Program-made: the position numbers and the translations under genes | The notes under the pieces: model-generated | Told to the model about the DNA's origin: nothing | Databases searched by the model: none | The model's input: the letters and a program-made list of their open reading frames with translations, nothing else | In this document: in pieces, positions 17,616 through 24,361 of the stretch | How positions within the stretch are numbered: the first letter of the stretch is position 1 | How the letters are laid out: every line of letters starts with the position of its first letter | IMG/VR virus record: IMGVR_UViG_3300030117_000581 | Location: 11,252 to 39,055 of that record | DNA: 27,804 nt | Direction: 5' to 3' (one strand) | DNA from: a virus

Positions 17616-17964
17616 TGTTCATTAGTGCCTTTCTAGTACCCTTTAAATACTCTTTAACTAAAGGGTCTTTTCCTAACCGCTCCCTTAACTTTGCCAAAGC
17701 CTTTCTTTCTATTTGTTGGACTCGCTCTGCGGAAATAGCTCTGTCCTCAAACTCTGCAAAGTATTCTCCAATAGTCCTATAAGGAACCGGCTTGCCTTTG
17801 TAACGCATCAGAAACTTTTTTCCAGTAGCGATCTGTTGACTGTCTTCGATTTCCTCTTGGGCCTCCATTAAAAATTCTTGCCTTATCCTCTCTTGTTCCA
17901 TCTGGGCAATATCTGCTCCAGTAACTACAGATGACTTTTTCGGCGTATCTGGGTTTTCGGACAT
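17596..17964 (-). CDS. Small sigma-70 region-4-like DNA-binding protein
   Basis: A 122-aa protein. Residues 1-50 are charged and rich in Glu and Gln. Residues 64-95 resemble sigma-70 region 4.2: RTIGEYFAEF, then ISAERVQQIERKALAKLRER, close to the usual -RERIRQIE-KAL-KLR- recognition helix. The turn between the helices is about five residues longer than usual. No region 2 is present, so it is not a complete sigma factor; it could redirect host RNA polymerase or act as a simple regulator. The ATG has AGGAG at 9 bases but lies 188 bp inside the lysozyme gene, in another frame. Later starts (for example 17808) have weaker signals. Confidence 0.68.
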   Translation of the reverse strand: MSENPDTPKKSSVVTGADIAQMEQERIRQEFLMEAQEEIEDSQQIATGKKFLMRYKGKPVPYRTIGEYFAEFEDRAISAERVQQIERKALAKLRERLGKDPLVKEYLKGTRKALMNNGRDYI

Positions 17965-18121
17965 CTTCGTAAACTCCTCTTAGTTCTGGACAATAATTAA
18001 TGGCATCTAGCCAAAAATTAAACTGTATTTGGTAACTTCCCAACGAATCTCCTCCGTCACCCAAAGCATTATTTGCGTCCTGCTCGCCTCCTGTTTCTAC
18101 TTCCCGTATAGCAGAAAGCAA
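17777..18121 (-). CDS. Invertebrate-type (i-type) lysozyme-like endolysin
   Basis: The conserved part reads AIREVETGG, GDGGDSLGSYQIQFNFW, then ARIFNGGPRGN and DRYWKKV. This follows the destabilase/i-type lysozyme pattern (-MESG-, -D-GSLSCG-QI---YW-, -AR-HNGGP-G-, -YW-K-), with a Glu in VETGG and an Asp in GDGGD as probable catalytic pair. Most of the animal cysteines are missing. It would cut peptidoglycan glycan strands at lysis. I place the start at a TTG right after the primase-helicase stop (TGAGTTG) with GGAGGAG upstream, giving 114 aa. The frame continues upstream to ATGs at 18157 and 18382; the longest form gains a basic N-terminus and hydrophobic PLLVLVMLLLVA, like a signal or signal-anchor. 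Confidence 0.75.
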   Translation of the reverse strand: MLSAIREVETGGEQDANNALGDGGDSLGSYQIQFNFWLDAINYCPELRGVYEDVRKPRYAEKVICSYWSRYCPDGTREDKARIFNGGPRGNRRQSTDRYWKKVSDALQRQAGSL

Positions 18122-18122
18122 C

Positions 18123-19727
18123 TCACGATTCTCCTCCACTAGGCACAGCAACGACATCAACTTCTTCCCATTCCCGCAGTCTTCCTGTGTTTCCGTCGTA
18201 CTCAAGGTAACAAGCGGGGCCTGTAGAACCTGAATATCTGTTCTTGAGTACTCGGAGTCGCATTCTGTTTGCGTGGTGTTCATCTTGTTGATCTCGTTCG
18301 CAACCAATAACAGCATCACTAAGACAAGCAATGGCCGTAGATCCTCTAAGTTGTGCCAACGATGTTTGTCCGCCTTCTTCATGGGGCCTCCCGTCAGGTC
18401 TTTTTAAGTGACTTACTAATATTAAGTGAACTCCTGTTTCTTCTACCAAAGATCGGAGCTTGGTCATTGTTGAGTCAATCATTCTACGCTCGTCACCTTC
18501 AGCAATAGAACTAACAACAATACTTAAATGGTCTAAAACAATAACATCGCACTCCATTGCACGAATCATGTAACGTATATGTGTCAAAAGATTACTGGGA
18601 TCTAAAGAACCCCAATGATCATACAAATACATTTTACCTGACCCCACAGTTTTTTCATAGGCCTGTCGCTTCTGTTCTACTGTAATTCCGTCACGCTCCC
18701 AATAAAAAGGAGGACAGTTTAAATACAATCCTAAAATGTTATCAGCAGTAACTCGCATGGATTCTTCAAGAGCTACATAGCCCACAGTTTTACCTTGGTT
18801 TAAAAAGTAGTAAGCAAGCTCTCGTGTTATAGAACTTTTACCAATACCAGTTCCTCCAGTAAGAGTTACCAGTTCTCCTCCACGCATGCCAAACAGTTTG
18901 TCATTAAGTCCATCCCAAGGGTAAGGTATTTTTTCCCTTGTATCTTCTTTTACTATGACATCCCATAACTCAGTTCCGGGAACCACACCATCAGGTCTAA
19001 AAGATTTAGCACCATACACAGCATCTACGATCTCTTTTACTTTCCCGTTCTTCAAGCAATCGTTAGCATCTTTCTCGCTGAGTGACCCTACAATCTTTGC
19101 TTTTCCGGGAGTAAAAAGTTGTGCTACTGTTTTAGCCATCTCTCTTCCACGCTCGTCTTGATCAAAGAAAAGAACAACAGATTCGTAGCTTTCTAACCAG
19201 TTTAGATTCTTAGCAATCTCTTTATGTGCATGGGAAATCCCTGAACTCAACGAAAGCACAGGCCATTTAAGTCCGAACGCTTGAGACACACTTAGTGCAT
19301 CTATTTCGCCTTCGACTATGGTTACCATCTTATCGTTGTCTCTCCATAGATTTCTCCCATAAAGAGAAGCACGAGAATAATCTCCCAACCACCTAAAACT
19401 TTTATCCTTGAACCTAAGTTTTTGAGCAACAAGCTCTCCATGAGAATCATGGTAATTAGCAACTTGCACAGGCTGACCGTTGTAGTTACCTACTCCGTAG
19501 TTCCACTTGCGACAAGTTTCTTCCGTAAGTTTTCTAGGGCCTAGCTCTAGAATTTCATAATCAATGAGTCCTGACACTTTGCGAGTCTCCTTTCGCTCAA
19601 CGTGTTCACCATCTCCTTTTTCATAATAATTACAACCAAAACACCAAGCATGATTGTCCGTGTACCTTGCTAAATTATCTCTAGACCCACAGTTCGGACA
19701 AGGCTCGTGTCGTAGGAATTCCGACAA
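18123..19727 (-). CDS. DNA primase-helicase (T7 gp4-like)
   Basis: A 534-aa bifunctional replication protein. A zinc finger lies at Cys10, Cys13, Cys29 and Cys32 (CPNCG, CFGC). The TOPRIM primase core has VEGEIDALS (Glu139, Asp143) and LFFDQDERGRE (Asp189, Asp191). The DnaB-type helicase has Walker A TGGTGIGKSS (about 289-298), Walker B VIVLDHLS (Asp399) and the C-terminal RVLKNRYSG. Length is close to T7 gp4A (566 aa). The start is a TTG with GGAGG about 9 bases upstream, overlapping the RusA-like gene by 47 bp. It unwinds DNA and lays primers for the polymerase encoded downstream. Confidence 0.96.
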   Translation of the reverse strand: MSEFLRHEPCPNCGSRDNLARYTDNHAWCFGCNYYEKGDGEHVERKETRKVSGLIDYEILELGPRKLTEETCRKWNYGVGNYNGQPVQVANYHDSHGELVAQKLRFKDKSFRWLGDYSRASLYGRNLWRDNDKMVTIVEGEIDALSVSQAFGLKWPVLSLSSGISHAHKEIAKNLNWLESYESVVLFFDQDERGREMAKTVAQLFTPGKAKIVGSLSEKDANDCLKNGKVKEIVDAVYGAKSFRPDGVVPGTELWDVIVKEDTREKIPYPWDGLNDKLFGMRGGELVTLTGGTGIGKSSITRELAYYFLNQGKTVGYVALEESMRVTADNILGLYLNCPPFYWERDGITVEQKRQAYEKTVGSGKMYLYDHWGSLDPSNLLTHIRYMIRAMECDVIVLDHLSIVVSSIAEGDERRMIDSTMTKLRSLVEETGVHLILVSHLKRPDGRPHEEGGQTSLAQLRGSTAIACLSDAVIGCERDQQDEHHANRMRLRVLKNRYSGSTGPACYLEYDGNTGRLREWEEVDVVAVPSGGES

Positions 19728-20136
19728 TTTCTTTTACCTCCACAATAATTTTAGGCACGTCCCCATACCTCTTTGACATTGAAGCCCAAACAATTTGGTC
19801 ATCGTCAAACCATACGTATTTATTTAAAACATCCAAAGTTTTAAAATAGTTATCGACATCTCCTCGAGGGTGAAGTCTTTTAGTTGTCTTAGGTTTAGCA
19901 ACAATAAAATCAGCAGAGACAACAACCATGTTTCCTAATGGAAACTCAACAGGCCATGTTGCTTCTTCAAGTAAGTCATTTGCTACGTTCCTAAAGTTAG
20001 TATATTTTTTGCCGTAGTAGACCCTGCTCATGCGTCCTCGCCTAAAAAACTTAGGTCTGGACGCAGGAACAGGATCAATGGGAAGAGTTATGATCCACTT
20101 ATCTACGTCAAAAGTTGTTTCAATACATGGATGCAT
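19681..20136 (-). CDS. RusA-like Holliday junction resolvase
   Basis: From the ATG at 20136 this is a 151-aa protein. It has PVPASRPKFFRRGR and YGKKYTNFR near the front, then PRGDVDNYFKTLDVLN and VWFDDDQIV. That matches RusA-family endonucleases, whose catalytic acids lie in a D-DN---K--LD-L motif followed by a DD-Q motif (here Asp93, Asp95 and Asp111-113). It occupies the slot of T7 gp3 endonuclease I, so it probably replaces it in cutting branched replication and packaging intermediates. It overlaps the ssDNA-binding gene by 17 bp and has only a weak ribosome binding site. The frame extends upstream without a better start. Confidence 0.85.
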   Translation of the reverse strand: MHPCIETTFDVDKWIITLPIDPVPASRPKFFRRGRMSRVYYGKKYTNFRNVANDLLEEATWPVEFPLGNMVVVSADFIVAKPKTTKRLHPRGDVDNYFKTLDVLNKYVWFDDDQIVWASMSKRYGDVPKIIVEVKEIVGIPTTRALSELWV

Positions 20137-20692
20137 CTGAAGAATCGTAGCTCTCAGAACTCTCCATAGTGAAACCGTCGTCTGTACTCCAATCAAAATT
20201 ACCGGCACCGTTGTATTCTTTAAGATCGAATACTCTTACTTGTCGAAGTTTCAAAGAAGCACCTACTGCTCCTGCACCTTCGTAACCAACTAAGTCAGCA
20301 CCAATTTGTATTTTAGATCCGCCTCCGATTGTTATACCGTCAGCTTTAAACTTTGAATAAAGATCGTTACCTTTTGAATCCAACAGTTTAGGACGTTGCG
20401 GAACATTCTTGTAATCAAACTCAGGCAATGCAAACTTAATGGTGTACATACCTGCTTCGTCTTCACAAGGTTTCCAGTTTAGTTCTCTCCTGTTGTACTT
20501 CTTGTTTGGATTTAATTTTTTAATTTGCTCGTCAATGACATGATTTGCTTTCTTATTCAAGTCATTCATTTGCTCCTTGTTCATAATTAAATCAACTTGG
20601 TATTTTTTGTATTTGCTGTCTGGGTCTTGTAGCTTAGGCCATTGGCAAAGACAAATAGGACTGGTGTACTTCTGTACAAAATATTTACTCAT
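20120..20692 (-). CDS. Single-stranded DNA-binding protein (T7 gp2.5-like)
   Basis: A 190-aa protein in the gp2.5 slot directly after RNA polymerase. A beta-rich core would fit an OB fold: ASLKLRQVRVFDLKEY at 145-160, with a Gly-rich turn GITIGGGSKIQIG earlier. The protein ends in a flexible acidic and aromatic tail (DWSTDDGFTMESSESY). T7 gp2.5 and related SSBs use such a tail to bind the polymerase and helicase. The start MSKYFVQKYTSPICLCQWPK follows a perfect TAGGAGGT. Sequence, tail and synteny agree; length is close to T7 gp2.5 (232 aa). Confidence 0.88.
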   Translation of the reverse strand: MSKYFVQKYTSPICLCQWPKLQDPDSKYKKYQVDLIMNKEQMNDLNKKANHVIDEQIKKLNPNKKYNRRELNWKPCEDEAGMYTIKFALPEFDYKNVPQRPKLLDSKGNDLYSKFKADGITIGGGSKIQIGADLVGYEGAGAVGASLKLRQVRVFDLKEYNGAGNFDWSTDDGFTMESSESYDSSDASMY

Positions 20693-20701
20693 GTGAACCT
20701 C

Positions 20702-23116
20702 CTAGTTCCAATAATATAATGAGTCTCTTACCCTCGTTAAATCTAAAGTTCCCATCTCCGGCAACGAAGGTAAACTAACGCCGGAGGGGAGAGTACATTC
20801 AATTTGTGTTGCAAAATCAGCAAGAACATCATACTCGAAAATGCTGATTGTTGCCTCCCGTATACAAGAGGCCATTAAAGAACAGTAAGCACTATGTGTA
20901 GACATAGTATCGTGGGTAGATGTTATGTCTTTGATTCCTCTGTTTGTACACATAACAACACTTTCACCTAGTAATCCACCCAGTCCGTCCAACGAATGAA
21001 TCCAGTTTGGGCATACTGAGTTTACAGTCTTTCTTCTGTTTGGTCTTCCGTTAGGCATGCGAAGCCTGTGTTGTCGCATCACTCCGTTGACTAAAGTTTT
21101 AACTGCGTAACGATCAGTACTTTCGTAGTGCATCGACACAGGAAACCCAAGAGGAGTAATCCAACGAACTGGGACTTCATTGTCTACGCAAATCCCTGCA
21201 ACTTCTCTTAACCAATCCATACATCTTCTGGCTGATCCTACTACTTCTCCAATAGATTCCCAAACTATAGTTGCAAGATAAGAGCATGGTTGATACGTTG
21301 AATCACCAAAAGGATTTTCTTTTCCTGACTTCACTAAATCATAAAACCATTCAGTTACATACTCTTTACAAGAATAATAAGTTGAACCGTAACACAATGT
21401 CATGGTACTTCTTTTTGTCGTACTACGACTTATTCCAAACTCAAGCCATTTCTTACCAATGTCGTCACCCTTTTCGTACAGTTTCTTTCGAACAATGTCA
21501 GCAACTTGTTGGTACACATCATTTGGTAACTCATTGGGAATAACATTTGTAGCTACTGCGGATGTGTAGTCTCTAAGAATAATGCTATAAAGTTGTAGAC
21601 CTTGAGTTGTAGCGTCCATTCCTATAGGTAACGTAGAATTAAACGAAGACCCTGTATTGTGGAAATCGTTTATCTCCATGCAAGCAGCGAGAAATCCCCA
21701 AGGTTCATCCGCTTTAGCCCATGTCATATCAGACAAAGGATCTCTACCTATGTTTCTTATCAGCGAAATATTATCTTCGACCCATTTAATCCTTTCATCG
21801 TAGTTCGACTTAGACATGCCCCACTTGTTCGCAGCATTTATGAGTAACCACTTTACTCCTGATTCGTCTTTGCATTCGTTTACTGGCACACCTCTGTTGA
21901 ACCAAAGCAACGAGCGACTCCAATCAGGGCCTTGAGGTTGTAGGAAATACGGACGTGGATACACACGGGATCTAAAGTCCAGCGACAAAGGAAAAAATAT
22001 TTTTTGGTTTAAAAATTTATTGGAAAGGTTTAATACTTTTAAAACTTGCAACCTCTTTGACTTTATTCGTTCGTTGTCAAAGTGAGTTCGAGCAGCCGAT
22101 TTTCTCCATTGTCTTCTTGCTTCCTCGTCCTCCCCAATGTTTGCAGGTTTAGGAGGAATAGGAGTATCTTCCATTGGAGGTAGTCCTCCTATTGGAAGTC
22201 CTCTGTTTCGACAATGTTTAAGAACATCGACCATCCTTCCGTTTACTTTGTATGCCGTAGATTGCAGCGAATTAACCGCACTATAAACGGAGGGCATCTT
22301 GGCGAGTGATAGTGTTTCCATGTGACTCTCGTCATACAGCTTGACAAGAGGACGGCGATGTCTTTCCATGCCCCTGTAACCACCGATGAACACATTGTTC
22401 CACTCTACAGGCTTCTGTACCATAGGAAGCCAGACAGGATTTAAATATTCGTTGTACTCGTGAGATTTTTTTATCCAAGTCAATAACTCAGAAGTAGGTT
22501 TAATAATCGTGTATGACTTTCCTGCCTGATTCGTTCTTGTCATAATATCTATAATCGCTGTGGACTGTCTTAGTAACTCTATACAAGTTAATCCAACTGA
22601 TGCAGCTTCTTTACGAGACCATTTAGGCATAATTATCTGGTGGTACTGCATGGATCTGTTTATAAACTTAGATTTATTTGTGTATGACTGATACCGATCG
22701 AGTACTCGGTGCATTTGTTGCCATAAAGATGGGTGATCGCTTTGTAATTCACGAAAACGTATTTCATCTTCGATCATTCGACCCACTACACTAGCCGCAC
22801 TCATAATTTTTCGTTCTACGCTTATTGAATCGAGTACTGACTTTGCTGTTATACCTGCACAGACTTCAGGAGGAAGGATTGATAAAAACTCATACGCTCT
22901 ATGTCTTTTCCCCGGAGCTTTTTCTGCTTTCTTAAGCCAATCAGTAAGAGCTTGAGCCATTTCAGTTATAGAATGAGCAAGCAATCTCTGTCCCACAGAT
23001 GTTGTAGATTCTAACTTTGTTTCCGCTGCTCTTTTTACTTTGTGCAAGTAACGCTGACGGCCAAGCTCGATCATCTCTTGTTCTAAATTTTCTTGTTGAT
23101 TTTTATGTTCAGTCAT
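20702..23116 (-). CDS. T7-type single-subunit DNA-directed RNA polymerase
   Basis: An 804-aa polymerase from the ATG at 23116 (AGGG just upstream; a TTG four codons earlier is possible). Conserved blocks: FRSRVYPRP; motif A LPIGMDATTQGLQLYS (catalytic Asp501); motif B SRSTTKRSTMTLCYGS (Arg564, Lys568, Tyr576); motif C THDTMSTH (His735, Asp736), preceded by NWIHSLDGLGG. It would transcribe the middle and late genes from phage-specific promoters. It is about 80 residues shorter than T7 gp1. The gene follows the integrase after a 37-bp gap that holds a copy of the 17-bp palindrome, and its motif B coding sequence contains another near-copy. Confidence 0.97.
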   Translation of the reverse strand: MTEHKNQQENLEQEMIELGRQRYLHKVKRAAETKLESTTSVGQRLLAHSITEMAQALTDWLKKAEKAPGKRHRAYEFLSILPPEVCAGITAKSVLDSISVERKIMSAASVVGRMIEDEIRFRELQSDHPSLWQQMHRVLDRYQSYTNKSKFINRSMQYHQIIMPKWSRKEAASVGLTCIELLRQSTAIIDIMTRTNQAGKSYTIIKPTSELLTWIKKSHEYNEYLNPVWLPMVQKPVEWNNVFIGGYRGMERHRRPLVKLYDESHMETLSLAKMPSVYSAVNSLQSTAYKVNGRMVDVLKHCRNRGLPIGGLPPMEDTPIPPKPANIGEDEEARRQWRKSAARTHFDNERIKSKRLQVLKVLNLSNKFLNQKIFFPLSLDFRSRVYPRPYFLQPQGPDWSRSLLWFNRGVPVNECKDESGVKWLLINAANKWGMSKSNYDERIKWVEDNISLIRNIGRDPLSDMTWAKADEPWGFLAACMEINDFHNTGSSFNSTLPIGMDATTQGLQLYSIILRDYTSAVATNVIPNELPNDVYQQVADIVRKKLYEKGDDIGKKWLEFGISRSTTKRSTMTLCYGSTYYSCKEYVTEWFYDLVKSGKENPFGDSTYQPCSYLATIVWESIGEVVGSARRCMDWLREVAGICVDNEVPVRWITPLGFPVSMHYESTDRYAVKTLVNGVMRQHRLRMPNGRPNRRKTVNSVCPNWIHSLDGLGGLLGESVVMCTNRGIKDITSTHDTMSTHSAYCSLMASCIREATISIFEYDVLADFATQIECTLPSGVSLPSLPEMGTLDLTRVRDSLYYWN
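21415..21431. promoter_or_regulatory. Near-copy of the 17-bp palindrome inside the RNA polymerase gene
   Basis: TTGTCGTACTACGACTT keeps a perfect 13-bp core (GTCGTACTACGAC) and loses only the outer two bases of one arm. It encodes part of the conserved SRSTTKRS motif, so chance or coding constraint is a fair alternative to regulation. Confidence 0.35.
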
Positions 23117-23136
23117 AATCCCTACCAATGTGTGTA

Positions 23137-23153
23137 ATGTCGTACTGCGACAA
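23137..23153. promoter_or_regulatory. 17-bp palindrome between integrase and RNA polymerase
   Basis: ATGTCGTACTGCGACAA abuts the integrase stop and lies about 20 bp before the RNA polymerase ATG. It differs from the consensus by one internal base and one end base, and is identical to the copy at 24345-24361. A bound protein here could block transcription into the RNA polymerase gene, a natural switch point between lysogeny and lytic growth. Confidence 0.65.
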
Positions 23154-24155
23154 TTATTTCGACTCTAAAACTTTTATTGCACTCTTTAAATTACTCGGAG
23201 CTAAGTGTGCATAACCCAAAGTAGTTCTTAAATCTTTATGCCCTGCCAGTTCTTTTACTTCGTTAATTGGAACTCCACCCTGCACTAACCTTGAACAGAA
23301 AGTATGCCTACAAGTGTGTAGCATCCTTGGAAAATTTCTATTCGTCATTCGTTTAAAACGGTCTACCTTAGAGTCCCAGTAAATTGTCGATAAGTTAAAA
23401 GGAGTTTCTAATTCTTTATTGCTCTTTAACTTTTTAAATATTCTTTTTACCCTGCTAGTCATAGGGATCGAGCGAACAAGTCCTGTTTTAATTTTATCTG
23501 GATCTTTCAAGTGAATGACTGACTCGTCAAAGTCCACGCAATCCCAAGTAAGACTTGCCGCTTCGCCTCGACGCATCCCAGTATCAATTAAGACTGTAAA
23601 GAAATCCTCAAACTCTTCATCGTCAGTTGTCTGGATAAGTCCTATGATTTCTTTTTCTTGTTCCTTTGTGTAGTACTCATTCCTAGCTATTGGTTCCTTC
23701 TGATTAGGGAACACAGGCTTCGTAGATATAATCCCATGCTTTTTCGCATGACCAAGTATCTTAGAAATGATTGCACCTTTTCTGTTAATAGTAGCGGGAG
23801 AATTCCCTTGCAATCTTAAGTCCAATGCGTACTTCTCTAAATCAGATGTAGTTATATCTTTTATAAGTGTTTCTTCACCGAAGTAATCCACTACATTTAC
23901 AAGTCTGTTAAAAGTATGATCTGCTGATTTTTGTTGCGACCAAATTAAATCGTACACACGGTAGCCCATACCCCCAACACTAACTGGGTCACGAATCTCT
24001 TTTGCTTTCTTAGGGCTTCGTCCTTCCATTAAATCTATTCTAACCTCTAATTCATATTTTTGTGCATCAATTAAAGATTGGAAAGAACGACGTACTCTTT
24101 TGCCGTTGCAAGTTACATCTACTTGCCATGAATTGTTTCTTCTTGATATTGCCAT
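23154..24155 (-). CDS. int: Tyrosine recombinase / phage integrase
   Basis: A 333-aa integrase from the ATG at 24155. An N-terminal arm-binding-like part (RRNNSWQVDVTCNGKRVRRS) is followed by a SAM-like core-binding region (LVNVVDYFGEE, DLEKYALDLRLQGNSPATIN). The catalytic domain has Arg195 in DTGMRRGEAASLTW, a Lys near KTGLVRSIPM, His280 and Arg283 in HTCRHTFCSRL, His306 in LAGHKDLRTTLGY and the nucleophile Tyr315. All active-site residues are present. It would insert the phage genome into the host chromosome. A frame extension upstream to a TTG is unlikely. The leader carries a terminator-like hairpin. Such integrases sit next to the RNA polymerase gene in temperate T7-like marine phages. 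Confidence 0.96.
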   Translation of the reverse strand: MAISRRNNSWQVDVTCNGKRVRRSFQSLIDAQKYELEVRIDLMEGRSPKKAKEIRDPVSVGGMGYRVYDLIWSQQKSADHTFNRLVNVVDYFGEETLIKDITTSDLEKYALDLRLQGNSPATINRKGAIISKILGHAKKHGIISTKPVFPNQKEPIARNEYYTKEQEKEIIGLIQTTDDEEFEDFFTVLIDTGMRRGEAASLTWDCVDFDESVIHLKDPDKIKTGLVRSIPMTSRVKRIFKKLKSNKELETPFNLSTIYWDSKVDRFKRMTNRNFPRMLHTCRHTFCSRLVQGGVPINEVKELAGHKDLRTTLGYAHLAPSNLKSAIKVLESK

Positions 24156-24167
24156 TGTTGTCTCTAT

Positions 24168-24230
24168 AAAAAAAGTAAGACAGGCCAAAACTTAATATAG
24201 GTCATCTAGATTTACATGACCTGCCTTACT
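24168..24230 (-). terminator. Terminator/attenuator-like structure in the integrase leader
   Basis: On the minus strand AGTAAGGCAGG (24220-24230) pairs with CCTGTCTTACT (24174-24184), 11 bp with one G-T pair, and is followed by a run of seven Ts ending 13 bases before the integrase ATG. A second hairpin, AGGTCAT (24216-24222) with ATGACCT (24199-24205), sits inside the loop and shares three bases with the outer stem, so the two partly compete. It could end the early transcript or make integrase expression conditional. Confidence 0.7.
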
Positions 24231-24245
24231 GGAGGTAGCTATGAA

Positions 24246-24330
24246 GGGCTAGACTCTTGAAAGATCCTCGGAGGAAACACTCCTCACTTTTAGGAAAAGC
24301 ACGTTTAATTCACTCCCAAAAGCCTAGCCC
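24246..24330. other. Structured intergenic element bounded by GGGCTAG/CTAGCCC
   Basis: This 85-bp stretch between the DUF932-like gene and the integrase is closed by a perfect 7-bp inverted repeat. Inside are a 5-bp hairpin (GAGGA, 5-base loop, TCCTC) and a CTTTT-AGG-AAAAG hairpin. Length and closing stem recall a class II tRNA, but there is no T-loop or usable anticodon arm. It could be part of the attachment site or integrase-arm region. Confidence 0.4.
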
Positions 24331-24344
24331 GTTGTTGGTGCCAA

Positions 24345-24361
24345 ATGTCGTACTGCGACAA
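24345..24361. promoter_or_regulatory. 17-bp palindrome at the 3' end of the DUF932-like gene
   Basis: ATGTCGTACTGCGACAA directly follows the TAA stop of the DUF932-like gene, about 190 bp before the integrase start. It is the exact twin of the site at 23137-23153. Confidence 0.65.

Noticed and set aside
19681-20208. T7 gp3-type endonuclease I
   Set aside because: Gene order suggests it, but the sequence carries the RusA acidic motifs (GDVDN, FDDDQ) instead.
24246-24330. Class II tRNA
   Set aside because: The 7-bp closing stem and 85-base length fit, but neither strand has a T-loop (GTTCRANYC), a D-arm or a 7-base anticodon loop.
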